Positions 35,701 through 44,100 of a stretch of 64,000 nucleotides of DNA are shown piece by piece; positions within the stretch are counted from its first letter, which is position 1, and every line of letters starts with the position of its first letter. The position numbers and the translations under genes are program-made. The notes beneath the pieces were generated by a model that was not told the origin of the DNA, did not search any database, and saw nothing but the letters and a program-made list of their open reading frames with translations. The stretch lies in contig JAHZIX010000022.1 in assembly GCA_022601195.1 (NCBI GenBank), positions 1-64,000 of the forward strand. Direction: 5' to 3'. The DNA comes from Deltaproteobacteria bacterium. Lineage in GTDB: Bacteria; Acidobacteriota; Thermoanaerobaculia; Multivoradales; JAHZIX01.

Positions 35701-38178
35701 CTGCCAGTAGGCCGTCGGTAGGTTGGCCACGGTCACCTTCTCGTCCTCTAGCCGCTGGGCCAGCTGAGTGGCGCTCCACACTTCGTCGGAGCGCATCACG
35801 ACTCGAGCCCCGGCGGCGAGAGCAGGAATCAGCTGTTCCAGGGAGGTATCGAATCCCGAAGAGGCAAATTGCAACACCACATCCCGAGGCTCCAACCGGT
35901 AGTGAGAAACAATCCCCTGACAATGCTGGGTCAGAGCCTCCCGGCTGACCCCTACTCCCTTGGGAAGCCCGGTCGATCCGGAGGTGAAGAGCACATAGGC
36001 CAAGGCTGCCGTCGAGGGAGCTCCGGAAGCCGGCCCTCGCTGCCCCTTAGACGCCGCAAAGACCTCCTCGAAGGTCACCTGACGAATCGGCAAAGAGTCG
36101 CTGGGAGTCTCCTTGCATGGAGATGGGGATAAAGACCGCGGCAGGGCTTGGGCAGTGGACCCATCCACGAGGACCACTACTCCTCGGGGCCCAGACACTC
36201 GGGACCCGGACAATCGGGAGCCAGAACCCACAGAGCCAGAACCGGAAAATCCTACGCTAGAAGCTCCCACTCCCGTGACCATGTGTGCCAACCGCTGCGG
36301 TGGGTAGGCCGGATCGAGGGGAAGATACGCCGCACCGACCTTGAGCACCGCCAGCATGGACACCACCAGGCGAGGAGAGCGCTCCAGGCAAACCCCGACC
36401 ACCGTCTCTTCCTTGGCTAGGCCCAAGCTCAGTAGACCCTTGGCCAGGGTCTCGACGGCCCCCGCCAGCTCACCGTAGGTCAACTTCTCTTGCTCCGTCA
36501 CTACAGCCATGGCAGCTGGGTTCTGCCGAGCCCGACGAAAGATCTCCTCGACGATATCCGTCGTGTCCGCTGCCGCTACGGTCTCCGTCCCTGTTCCCGC
36601 GGTCGGTCCTTGGCCCCACTCCTCCAGCAACTGCTGCTCTTGCGCTGGTGACAGCAAGGAGAGTTCTCCGAGAGGGGCATCCGGCTGCAGTGCGACTCGA
36701 CCGCAGAGCTGACGGTAATGTCCCATCCACCGATCGATGGTCGTGGGGTCGAAAAGGTCGCTACGAAACTGGGCAAAGCCCTGCAGACCACCGTTTCGGG
36801 GCTCCAAATAGACACTCAAGTCGAGATCGGCGGTGCCCGAATCCACCTCTAGGACTTCAGTTTCGAGATCCTTTAAGGAAGGGCCGGTGAGAGACATACC
36901 CTGAAGTTGGAAGGCCACCTGAAAAAGCGGCGCATAGCCAAGATCCCGTGGTGGAGCCAGGGCTTCGACCAATCTTTCGAAGGGAAGCTCGGCGTGATCC
37001 AAAGCCTCCAAGACCAAGGCCGAGGTTCGATCCAAGACTTGCCGGAAATTTTCGGCCTCAGCCAAAGGAGCTCGCAGGACGAGACTATTGACGAAGAAGC
37101 CGACGATGCCCTCTAGCTCGGATCGTGGCCGACCGGCCACCGGCGTCCCCACCACCGGATCTCGTCGCCCGCTCAAGCGAGCGAGCCAGACCAGGAAAGC
37201 CGCCAAGAACACCATGAAGGGAGTGGCTCCCCGGCGCGATGCGAACCTTTCCAGAGCCTGTACCGTTCCCGAAGGAAGTTGAAAAGGGAATAGCTCTCCT
37301 CGCCAACTAGCTACCGCGGGCCGAGGGCGGTCAGTGGGCAGCTCCAACAAAGGTGCCGCACTGGCCAGGCGCTGGCGCCAGTGGCTCACCAGGCTTTCCA
37401 GCCGGCTACCGGTAAGGCGCTCCTGTTGCCACCGACTGAAGGCACCGTAAGAGGTGGTGAGGGCTGGAAGAGGCTCGCTGACCAGCGGGTTCCGACCGAC
37501 CTCGCCGGGAGCTTTGGAGCAATAGAGACCGTAGAGCTCCCCCAGCTCCCGGCCCAGAATCTCCATGGACCAGGCATCGGAGACGATGTGATGGAGCTGC
37601 AACGAAAGGAGATGTTCCCGGGGTCCCAGGGCCACCACGAAGACCCGTAGCAGAGGCCCCCGCTCGAGTTCGAAGGGCTGCTGGGAAGTCCTCTTCAACC
37701 ACCTTCGGGAAACCTCCCTACGAGCCGAAGGAGCCAAAGCCTGGAAATCCAGCACCGTCAACCTCGGTTTTTGGCGCGGCAGGACCGCTTGCCGGGGATC
37801 TCCCCGGTCTGCAATGAATACCGTCCGCAAAGCTCCGTGGCGCGCCACCAAGGCGGCGACAGCCTTTTCCAAGGCGGAAAGACGCAAAGACCCTTTGAGA
37901 TGTAGGGATTGTTGAATTAGAAAATGCCCCGCTCCCTCCAATTGCTCCAGAAACCACAACCGGCGCTGAGGAAAGGAAAGAGGAAAGAGCTCCGGAGCCC
38001 CCTGGCGCTTCATCAGCTTCACCAAAAGGGCTCGCCGTTGGGCGGCAGAGAGGCCTTCCAGAGAGGGCTTGCCGGGAGCCCTTACCGGGACCTTGCTCGG
38101 GGGCTTGCTCGGGGTCCTGCTCCGGTTTCTAGTGCCCGCTGGCTTAGCGGTCTCTTTGGGATCTTGGGTAGAAGTCAT
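23740..38178 (-). CDS. Hybrid NRPS-PKS 4: C-A-PCP-C-A-PCP-KS-AT-KR-ACP-C-(A remnant)-TE
   Basis: This 4812-residue cytosolic megasynthase ends the line. In rough residues: Pro/Lys/Arg-rich N-terminus 1-45; C1 60-500 (HHIVSDAWS); A1 545-1095, my specificity letters D-T-E-N-V-G-A-V-T-K, which recall Arg-type codes; PCP1 near 1142; C2 1210-1665 (HHIVSDGWS); A2 1700-2235, code D-V-W-H-I-S-L-V-D-K, that is Ser; PCP2 near 2306; KS 2370-2790 (TACSTS); AT 2900-3200 (GHSIGE, HAFH, so malonyl); KR 3560-3740 with Ser/Tyr/Asn kept but GGLGGVA where GGxGxxG is usual; carrier near 3884; C3 3930-4385 (HHIVTDGWS); a short stretch 4430-4520 with an A6-like piece (MPLGAFGRLRL); TE 4557-4800 (GWSMG, final GNHTTM). 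No DH or ER is seen. The start lies three bases after the stop of the preceding gene with GGAGGAAG upstream. Module 3 should make a ketoreduced Ser-malonate unit, and the C3-TE end without A or PCP is unusual. Confidence 0.95.
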   Translation of the reverse strand: MTSTQDPKETAKPAGTRNRSRTPSKPPSKVPVRAPGKPSLEGLSAAQRRALLVKLMKRQGAPELFPLSFPQRRLWFLEQLEGAGHFLIQQSLHLKGSLRLSALEKAVAALVARHGALRTVFIADRGDPRQAVLPRQKPRLTVLDFQALAPSARREVSRRWLKRTSQQPFELERGPLLRVFVVALGPREHLLSLQLHHIVSDAWSMEILGRELGELYGLYCSKAPGEVGRNPLVSEPLPALTTSYGAFSRWQQERLTGSRLESLVSHWRQRLASAAPLLELPTDRPRPAVASWRGELFPFQLPSGTVQALERFASRRGATPFMVFLAAFLVWLARLSGRRDPVVGTPVAGRPRSELEGIVGFFVNSLVLRAPLAEAENFRQVLDRTSALVLEALDHAELPFERLVEALAPPRDLGYAPLFQVAFQLQGMSLTGPSLKDLETEVLEVDSGTADLDLSVYLEPRNGGLQGFAQFRSDLFDPTTIDRWMGHYRQLCGRVALQPDAPLGELSLLSPAQEQQLLEEWGQGPTAGTGTETVAAADTTDIVEEIFRRARQNPAAMAVVTEQEKLTYGELAGAVETLAKGLLSLGLAKEETVVGVCLERSPRLVVSMLAVLKVGAAYLPLDPAYPPQRLAHMVTGVGASSVGFSGSGSVGSGSRLSGSRVSGPRGVVVLVDGSTAQALPRSLSPSPCKETPSDSLPIRQVTFEEVFAASKGQRGPASGAPSTAALAYVLFTSGSTGLPKGVGVSREALTQHCQGIVSHYRLEPRDVVLQFASSGFDTSLEQLIPALAAGARVVMRSDEVWSATQLAQRLEDEKVTVANLPTAYWQQVTAQWLADSVALPVLRLVVAGGEALAPAGLSVWHRWVGSRSKVEADGDIRTLAPPRLLNAYGPTEGVVTATTFDAGAWQEGGEEIPRVPVGSPLAGRRVRVLDSSSRLVAPGVSGQLFLGGAGLARGYVDDCRHTAQRFLPDPHALSPGERVYATGDLARFRSDGALEILGRTDRQKKVRGFRVEPGEVEAALEADPSVAQAAAEVRGQGAEARLLAWVVAAAEEVDGVVLRARLAHRLPDYLVPSQVISMAELPLTAHGKVDLASLPEPTGGGEVELDRSLGKSPLLEILGSAWKELLPGVPITSESHFFEAGGHSLLATQLVARVERLFSLQLPVREIFRFPRLADLSRRLEQLTRAAVPPGKSGAADSLHLFSSEIDPMSRRTEASEGFPLSYSQERLWFLDRMNPGSPLYNIAGLLHLEGPLQVQAFESALESIEDRHEPLRTLFRQRDGEVLQWIEPSGRKVDGAGRARFGRLPLVDLSALTADHGRRALRALAQRESQRPFDLEQGPLWRVHLVRLAEGIHSLLAVFHHIVSDGWSQGVFFRELGTFYRKSSQGSTEGTLPPLPVQYVDYARWQRQSLESESSEALVEFWRQRLSPSPPPLELPSDRPRGAVQSFQGDFLPLELSARLTTDLHRLADRRQSTLFMVLLTALRVVLWRLSGQRDVVVGTPVANRRRVELEGLMGFFVNTLAIRSPLEAGTTFEEQLAEVRERTLEAFAHEDLPFEKMVEALRPRRDLAHTPFFQVMLAYQAGAEEEWSLPGLETRLEALSTKTAKFEVTAYLQPVGDGLGGVLEYNRDLFDPTTVERLAGHFRTVLAAAAQRSPEGALSGATRAVEELPWLSQAQRQQVELEWNATHRDLRLGRALHWGFELRAAEAPEAVAVEGPGGEQLTYGELEAKANQLAHYLAAQGVRPESRIAVALERSTELMVALLAVLKVGAAYVPLDPDYPQERLAFMVRDAEPAVVLTTVALWPRLGAPKATVVCLSEAAENPLEVEPGREESTGASVSGSGVSGFGVSGLGAESVADFSPFPTSRFSVPVDSGSLAYVIYTSGSTGQPKGAMNSHGAILNRLHWMQEAYGLTVGDRVLQKTPLSFDVSVWELFWPLLFGARLVMAQPGAHGDPQYLGRVIRQRNITTLHFVPSMLAAFLDGEEVGKCTSLRRVICSGEALAASLRDRFFEAFSPDGPELHNLYGPTEAAVDVTAWQCFAHQEGAVPIGRPIANTRIHVLDAASRSVAVGAAGQLYIGGANLGRGYLKRPGLTAERFVPDPFGGRQAGHPAGGRLYATGDEVRLRTDGAIDFLGRLDFQVKLRGLRIELGEIETALDSLPMVSQSVAAVQSRGAGDDRLIAYLQPTVTTSPQQLENAAQQGSLRRELGARLPEYMVPSLFQVVAEFPLTPNGKVNRKALAALVEAAAASGPAVGSDEPEAEPAQAQARRDVPIHGLESALTNLWRDLLGIDHVGPEENFFDLGGHSLLLVKLQSRLQRELEKTVSLVDLFRFPTVRALADHLEGPGPARQRVSASASPRGAGASGPIAVLAASGRFPGAGGVEELWQKLCGGEESISFFTPEELEDSTLVPVDRYHPNWVRAGGVLEDIDLFDAGFFGLTPREAEILDPQQRLFLECSWEALESAGYQPEGTGGRVGVFAGVGINTYLQGNLMANPQALQAAGAYQAMLANDKDFLATRVSYKLGLKGPSFSVQTACSTSLVAIHLACRALRAGDCEMALAGGVTVRLPQRTGYLYEPSMILSPDGHCRPFSAQAAGTVGGNGVGVVALKPLDQALADGDPIVAVIRGSAVNNDGAEKVGFTAPGIEGQGEVVAQALADAGVDARSLGYVEAHGTGTELGDPIEIAALSEAFQGDTEDMGFCAIGSVKGNLGHLDAAAGVTGLIKAALALDRKQIPPSLHCETPNPAIDFAGSPFFVNRQLTPWEEGRSPRRAGVSSFGIGGTNAHVVLEEGPPRDASGPSRPVRLLIWSARTPEALEAAGNRLGTFLSDSLENSDGGVGESERLLADVAYTLQVGRQTFQHRRMWVTSLDPQGVAQALKGEAPEGIQRQVRTVTDETSRRPVAFLFPGQGSQFPGMGEELYHLEPTFRYWVDLCGERLLEPLGFDLRELLFPLLGADREECAQRLRQTRIAQPALFTLQIALAHLWQEWGMEPRALLGHSIGELSAAYLAGVFSLEDALDLVALRGRLMQELPEGSMLAVALSEAELSGRLERSSEDLDLAAINGPEACVVSGPSPAVAAFAEQLERDGVEHRRLHTSHAFHSSMMTPAVAAFEEAVAAVPRQAPAVPFLSNLSGDWITSEEATRPGYWAAHLRGAVRFAAGAERLLEIPDLAMVELGPGRTLTSLMGRQPTAGDRWLVPTLPGPKDPAGSLETTLTALGRLWQSGVPVDWQGFYRHEHRHRRTLPTYPFERRRYWVEPSQELVSESSGGTRKLADWFYLPSWRRSDEAPGVLPQAGEDSTSASGAGESSASAGRAGLRGPWLLLSGVDGIGDALSQQLRERGEKVFRVTAGSRFERLSESEFVVAPRRRQDYRSLLEALEEEGTRPRRIVHLWGMAAGLISTGSSDQRVAAFEGTQVATLYSVLALAQEFVRVLATPLMEDPGGEDESQEAELCVAASGLFRLDARDTFEPFKSTVAGALRVIQQEAPALACRAVDLPVGASGSPPGDPQTTVSELLDELLRPPRGGAIALRGGARWVESFEPRRIEAGPRNPRLRRHGAVLITGGLGGVALALAGMLARESQARLVLVGRSTFPPPEDWASWLANKGEKDPVSFRIRQLQALEEAGAELYLDRADVADRESMGHLVRRWRQRLGGLHGVIHAAGIAGDRAAVLLDDLDEGACREQFRSKVHGLLVLDEILGEESPPGELDFLAVTSSTATVLGGLGFTAYAAANSFVDAFVQARHGEGKINWLSIDWDGWSLGEGAVSERDREMASVSIGAEEGGEAFRRILGLESLGAQGRIVVAKRSLAPQLEHWLDIRSLRREAGPAKNSTHERPAGIAAYLEPSSSQEIALAEIWEDLLGIQPVGRGDDFFELGGHSLLATRLLTRVRADFGAQLGLATVFENPVLGDLAAKLALASGDEGEVESPVERQPRDQPMRLSFAQERMWFLFQLDPEGIAYNLPAAVRMVGDLDVGALSRTYGEVVRRHEILRTRFVEQKGVPLQLPAELERAELPLVDLSGLDRESKEGLALNLAKAAGRRPFDLVRGEVFRNLLLRVEEQQHVWVSVCHHIVTDGWSGGINVQEIAALYPALVAGRPSPLKALPFQYADFAHWQRQWLQGERLEALLEFWRGRLGGQPELLELPTDRPRGEPGGELRPSPAGRAAFIVSGEVISSLQRLAQKRDCSLFMTLMAALKVLFYRYTEAVDISVGTPVASRHVAGTEKLLGLFINTLVLRTDLGGGLSFEALLERERQVCLEAFAHQDLPFDKLVEVLQPEPASAGRELVRTLMAFNHEPLPQPSLPGLDLEILDLADREDQAMFDLAFGLTDAGHGLEGSVQYNSALFDDTTIHRWMGNFGRLLASISEGPSRGLGEFSLLSPGEAHQLEVEWPRERVSGDSLGRLAETAEEQDRFLLEALGDEPAEIVVVSELGRLMPLGAFGRLRLTSAKGEEQILAVRGRSVVEGTLRLAAELAPPGGPTATPTVGRREVADQRWQQVEDRKAKLSEKRRQLLRQRLAGKRPALANPALASREDVTLVRIQPHGERPPLFCVHAIAGDVTNFLELAELLGDDQPFFGLQAPGLGGRQMPFRTLQEMAAHYVRVVRKTQPAGPYYLGGWSMGAVVGYEMAQQLRQEGEEVAVLLLLEPSIPGCKAAIPAGAAVQSLATDLESLLGRRLPVSRHQLTGLEGGDQVSYLVELASRAGLDYSRISGQWSPHLLKVYETNLEVLQKYQPQPYEGRTVLVVVEDAEGPIPGAPDRLEFWSELVGPQLSVKRVEGNHTTMLRDPHVRRLAAVLRESLISGP
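32623..32667 (-). repeat. In-frame 15-bp repeat in adenylation domain 2 of NRPS-PKS 4
   Basis: Three imperfect 15-base units (cccggagacgccaaa type) encode the Gly/Ser pentapeptides GSGVS-GFGVS-GLGAE. They lie in the loop between the A2 and A3 core motifs, just before the YVIYTSGSTG nucleotide-binding loop. Confidence 0.85.
36191..36250 (-). repeat. In-frame 15-bp repeat in adenylation domain 1 of NRPS-PKS 4
   Basis: Four degenerate 15-base units (ccagacactcgggac type) encode a Gly/Ser-rich run around SGSGSVGSGSRLSGSRVSG. Location is again the loop before the A3 motif, the same place as in three other adenylation domains of the operon. Confidence 0.8.
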
Positions 38179-38181
38179 GGC

Positions 38182-41100
38182 TCAGACTTCCTCCGCCAGG
38201 AGAGTCAACAACAGAGAATCCACCGCTTCATCGCTGAGCTCCGGGTGATCTCCGGGGTCCTCGAACAGGCTCACCGAGATCGGATCCAAACCCTGGGAAT
38301 CGACATCTTGCAACGGGGCCTCCTGTATCGGAACCACTTTCGGCGAAGGCAGCGGAACCTCTTTCGGCTCAGCGCCTCGACGCTCCAGCTCCGCAGCCAA
38401 CTGAGCGATGGTGGAATGTTCGAATAGGGCGCTCAGAGGTAGGCTGAGCCCTACCTCGTCCTCTAGGCGAGCCAGTACTCGAGTGCCCATCAAAGAATGG
38501 CCACCCAGCTCGAAGAAATCATCGTGAATTCCCACCGCCTCGACTCCGAGAAGCTCCTGCCACAACCTCGCGACCATCGCCTCGAGCCCCCTCCCGGGGA
38601 CCTCCAAGGAGCTCGGCGAGGCCGCAGGCGGCGGTGGTGTTCTGAGAGATTTCGACCCGGAAGAGGAGGGTTCCGCCGGCTCTCCTGGACGGGCAAACTC
38701 TTCTCCACCGAGACTGGGGTAGATCTCTCCCGCGAGACGCCGGGCCAAATCTGTCGTCGAGACCGCGACTCGCCGCAGGGGCGAGGCGATGGCTCGCTCC
38801 AGGACCTCGCAGCCCTCGAGAGGGCTCATGGCAAAAGCCTCCATGGCTTTCCGCAGAGAAGCCAAATCCTCGGGCAAAGGCAGCTGAGCCATCCCTAGCC
38901 CTCGCCACAGATCCCAATTCACCGTGGTCACCGACGGCAACCACCCGCTCTCGCTGAAGGAGTCCAAAAAGGCGTTGGCGGCGGCATAGTCCGCCTGACC
39001 GAGGCCACCCAGCTCGGAAGTCAGGGAGGAACACAGTAGAGTGAAATCCAAGGAATCCCCCGCCAGCAACTTCGCCAGCACCCAGGTGCCTTGGAGCTTC
39101 GGCGCCAGAACCTCTTCCATGGCCGCGGCCTCGCGATACCGGGTCAGTCCTCCGCCGGCCATTCCTGCGGCATGAATCACTCCATGGAGGGCACCAAAAC
39201 GCTCCCGAGCTGCGGCCAGCGCCGACCCCATGGACTCCTCGTCGGTGACATCCGCGGCGAGGGCCAGAACTTCCCCGCCGTCTCGCTCCAGCCGTTGTTG
39301 CCAAGCTCCCTGGGCCGGCAAGGGATGACGCCCCACCAGCACTAAGCGGGCCGCGGCTCTCTTGGCCAGATAGTGAGCCACCTCGAGACCGACTCCACCG
39401 AAGCCACCGGTGATCAAATAGACGCCCTTAGGGCGAAGGACCGGATGGGTTTCGAAGGCCTTCGGGGCTTCGGGGCTTCGTGAGGATCCAGAGGGCGGTG
39501 GAGATCCAGAGGACGGGAGTCCGTCTGAGAAGGACTCCGCGAGTCTGGGCCCCGAGACCTGAGGCAAAGGGGTCGGTTCGAAGCAGCGGTGCCACCGCTG
39601 CCCTCCCCGCCAGGCGACGTAAACGGAACTGTCTTGCGGGATCCCAGCCGGAGCAGCCGGATCCTGGTCGGTCAACTCTCGAGCAGTCAACTCTCGAGCC
39701 AGCAAGTCGGCTAGGTCCTCGACAGATACTTCCTCTTGGGAGGGCAGGTCGACGTGACGGCAAGTCAGGGCGGGTTGTTCCAAGGGAAGAACTCGGCAGG
39801 GCCCCAGAAGGAGGGCCCGAGCTGGGTCTACCGGGTCCGCAGCCAAAACTCTGTAGACTCCTTGGGAGGCCACTAGCAACTGCAAATGGCCGCTCTTTTT
39901 CGACTCTGACTGTGCAGGCTTTGGCAGTGCGGGCTTTGGCTGTCCAGACTTTGGCTGTCTCGATTCTGGCAATCCCTCTTCCGGCAGAGCCTTCGCCAAG
40001 GCGATGAGGCTGGAAAAACTCAACTCCTGACGATGGCGAAGTGCCTCGGCGGAGGGTAGGGCCGACGCTACCGGGCCACAATTCCATAGATGAACAAAGT
40101 GGCGAGGGAGCTGATCTCCAAGAGCCCCCAGCAAGGACATGGTGTCCTCCGGACGGGCTGGGTGGATGGCAAAAGCATCGGCCCCGAGGCTCTCAAAAAC
40201 CTTGCCAATGGCCACGGTCACCACCCTCTTGCCGTTCTGGCGCAACCGCCGAGCCAGAGCTTCGCCGATGCCCTCCGGGTCCAGGTAGAGTAGATAGGCG
40301 CCGGAGCCCGATGCGGGACTTTCCTCGGGCATCTCGCCACAAGCTAGGTCAGAAGCCCCATCCTGTACCGGGTGTCCACCCCCTTTTGCTTCTCCCAGCA
40401 AAGGGGGTGCCGAGCGCCAAGCCGGCCGGTGAAACCACTCCTCTCGAGCCAGCCTCTGGGGCCGAGGGGATGGTGAAGGGCTGGTAGAGGTCTGAGCTAC
40501 CCCAGGCTCGACCCAAAAGCGCTGCCTCTCGAAGGGATAGGTTGGGAGATGGAGCCGCCGCCGAGCAGGCCCATGGAGAGCCACCCAATTCAGATCCGTC
40601 CCCGCCAACCACAATCGACCGCAGGCCTCGAGAAAGACCTTCAAGTCGTCTTCTCGTCGGCGAGGGTGCCGCAGAGTTGAAATAGCGGCCTCACCGGTGG
40701 CTGCCCGGGCAAAGGTACTGAGGCTTCGGCCCGGGCCCACTTCCAGAAGTTGATAGCGCTCTCCCAACTCTTCTAGGGCCGGGAGAAATCTCACCGGACG
40801 ACGTAGATGTTCGACCCAATACTCCGGATCCGTCGCTTCCTCGGGAAGAATCCAGGTGCCGGTAACATTAGAAAGAAAAGGCGTGCTGGGGGCCTTGAGG
40901 TCCACCTTCTCGACCACTTCCCGGAAGGCCCCGAGGGCTGGATCCAGCAAGCGGGAGTGGAAGGCATGGGAGGTGTGCAGGGAGCGATGATCCACTCCTC
41001 TCTCTTCCAACAACTCCGTGACGGCCGCGATGGCCTCCGAGCTACCGGAAAGGACCGTATGAGTCGGTCCATTGAGGGCAGCCAGATCCAAGGGGGTCCC

Positions 41101-44100
41101 CAAGGCTGTCAATTCGGCCAGCAGCTCTCGCGCCGACTCCTCCCCCATCCCTACACTCACCATGGAACCACCCGGTAGGTCCTGGATCAGCCTGCCCCGC
41201 GCCGCGACCAACCGCAAAGCGACCGGTAGCTCCATGACACCGGCCCAACAAGCCGCCACGTACTCGCCGATGGAGTGGCCGAGCAATGCCTCCCCTTCCA
41301 CCCCCAAAGAGCGCCACAAGGAGGCGAGGGCATACTGCACCGCAAACAGGGCTGGTTGGGCCAGAGCGGTGCCGCGGAGACGGTCCTCGGCGCTCTTCCT
41401 TGCCGTCTCGGTCTCTGGACCACCCTTCACTCCCCCACCGGAAAGATGAGCGGAAGACTCGGCGGAGAACTGGGGGGAGAAGATCACCGACCGCAGGTCT
41501 AGGCCCAGATCTTCCTGGAGGAGATCCGCACAGCGGTCCACCTCTCTCTTGAAAACCTCGAAGTGGTGATACAAGCCCTGGGCCATAGTGAAGTACTGGC
41601 TCCCCTGGCCGGGGAACAGAAACGCCACCGGTCTGGAGGGCTCGGCGGCCCGACGCTGAAGCCGCCGGGCCGGGTCGCGAAGCGCTGCGGCAGCATCCTC
41701 GAGGCTCCGACAGACGACGAAGGACCGCTCCTGGAAGGCCCTCCGGCCCGTCTGAAGGGTGAGAGCGACATCGCCCAAGGCTCCTTCTGCTTCTGGGCCC
41801 GAAGCGGAGATCTTGGCGGAGATCTCACCTCTCGCCCCCATCCTCTCCAGATGCTCCGCCAACCGCTCCTGACTGGAATTCAATGCGGTTTCCGTTCGCC
41901 CGGCCAAGGGCAGAATCTCAAAAGGAGAGCCAGGAACGGTAGCGGGATTCTGGGGAGCCTCCTCCAAGACCGCATGAGCATTGGTGCCGCCGATGCCAAA
42001 GGAGCTGACTCCGGCCCTCAGCGGCAAGGAACCCCGCCGCGGGAAGGGACCGCTTTGACGCTGCACCCGAAAGGGGCCGCCGGCAAAGTTGATCCTCGGG
42101 TTTGGAGTTTCGAAATGGAGGCTGGGAGGAATCTCTCCCTGCTCCAGACAGAGCACCGTCTTGATCAAGCCAGTAATCCCAGCTGCAGCGTCCAGGTGAC
42201 CGAGATTACCCTTTATAGACCCCAGGGCAATGACCCCGTCAGCACTCGCCCCACCTGAATTAGCCTCATTGGGTTTGGCACTGCCGGCCTTGGAGATACC
42301 CGCTCCGAGGCTGCCCCCGCGGACGCTGCCGAACACCTGGTTGAGGGCCTCCACCTCGATGGGATCGCCGAGCACGGTCCCGGTACCGTGGGCCTCCACA
42401 TAGCCGATGCTGGCGGGTTCGACCCCGGCCGACTCCAAAGCCGTCGAAATGGCCAAAGCTTGACCTGGAACACTGGGTGCCGTGTAGCCAGCCTTGAGGG
42501 AACCATCGTTGTTGATGGCAGAGCCCCGAATCACCGCTCGGATGGAATCGCCATCCCGCAGAGCGGCGGAGAGAAGCTTGAGAGCGACCACCCCGGCCCC
42601 GTTGCCCCCCACGGTACCGCCAGCCTGCTCGTCGAAGGGTCGGCAATGGCCATCGGGAGAAAGGATCATGCCGGACTCATAGCGATACCCTGCCTCCTGA
42701 GGTAAGCGCACTGAAACCCCTCCGGCAAGTGCCACATCGCACTCCCCTTGGCGCAAGCTCTGGCAAGCCATGTGCACCGCGACCAAAGAAGTCGAACAGG
42801 CCGTTTGCACCGCCACCGCCGGGCCTCTCAGCCCTAGCCGGTAGGCCACCCGGGTCGGCAGGAAATCCTTATCGTTGGCGAGAGTGAGCTGGTAGGCACC
42901 CACCGAACGCACCAGCTCCGGCCGGGTTTCCAGGTGACGGCTCAAGTAACTGCTCTTGGTTAGGCCGGCGAAGACTCCCGTGCGGTCGTCTCCCCCCGGC
43001 ACATAAGCCGCATCCTCCAAGGCTTCCCAGGAACACTCCAGGAACAACCGCTGCTGGGGATCGAGAATCTCTGCCTCCCGGGGGCTCAGGCCAAAAAATG
43101 CAGCGTCGAAGTCAGCAATTCCAGCCAGGCGACTGGCCACCGGAACGTATCTGGGGTGGCGACGATCCTCTTCGGGCACTCCCGCGGCGATCAGGTCCTC
43201 CTCGGTCAAGGGAGAGATCGCTTCCTTCCCGTCGCTCAGCAACCGCCAGAGCTCGTCGACATTGTTGGCGCCGGGGAATCGCCCGGCGACGCCGACGATG
43301 GCGATCGATTCTCTCCTTCCCCGATCCAGGGAGCTGGCAGCAACCGAGTCCTGTTGTGGAGCCCGAACAGACTCTTTGGAAATCGGTTCAAGATGCTCCG
43401 CCAGACTTCCAATGGTTGGAAACCGCAGCAACTCTACGGGCGTGAAGGCTCGACCGAGCTTCTCCTCCAAGAGGGTTGCCAGGCGAGCCAACAGCAAGGA
43501 GTGGCCCCCAGCCTCGAAGAAATTCTTTTCCCGCCCCACCCCCTGGACTCCCAAGACCTCTGCCCAGGCTTCCGCGATGAGGCCTTCCATTTCTCCCCGC
43601 GGCATTCCCCGAGAGGAAACAGCGGCTTCCGGCGGCGCGGGCAATGCCTTGCGATCCACTTTGCCACTGGCGTTGAGGGGAAATTCATCGAGGGAGACAA
43701 AAGCCCCCGGCACCAGATGGGGTGGCAACACCGCCTCCAACTGCTCCCGAAGTCTCTGGGAGGTTTCCTGCGCCCCGAGCTCTCGGGAGCCGGTCTGGTG
43801 AGCCCCACTATCCCGCGGGACTACATAGGCCACGAGCTGCGGACCTCGCTGCTCGTGGTGACGCACCTCTACCACCGCGGCGCTCACTTCCCCGAGAGCC
43901 AACAATGCCCTTTCGATCTCCCCTGGTTCGATACGAAAGCCCCGAACCTTGACCTGGAGGTCGAGCCGGCCCTGAAAATCAACCTGGCCGTCGGCTAGAT
44001 GACGCACTCGATCCCCGGTGCGATACAGACGTTCACCGGGTCGCCGGGGCCACGGGTGAGGCACGAAGGTTTGCGCGGTCTGAGCTGCTCGGCCGTGGTA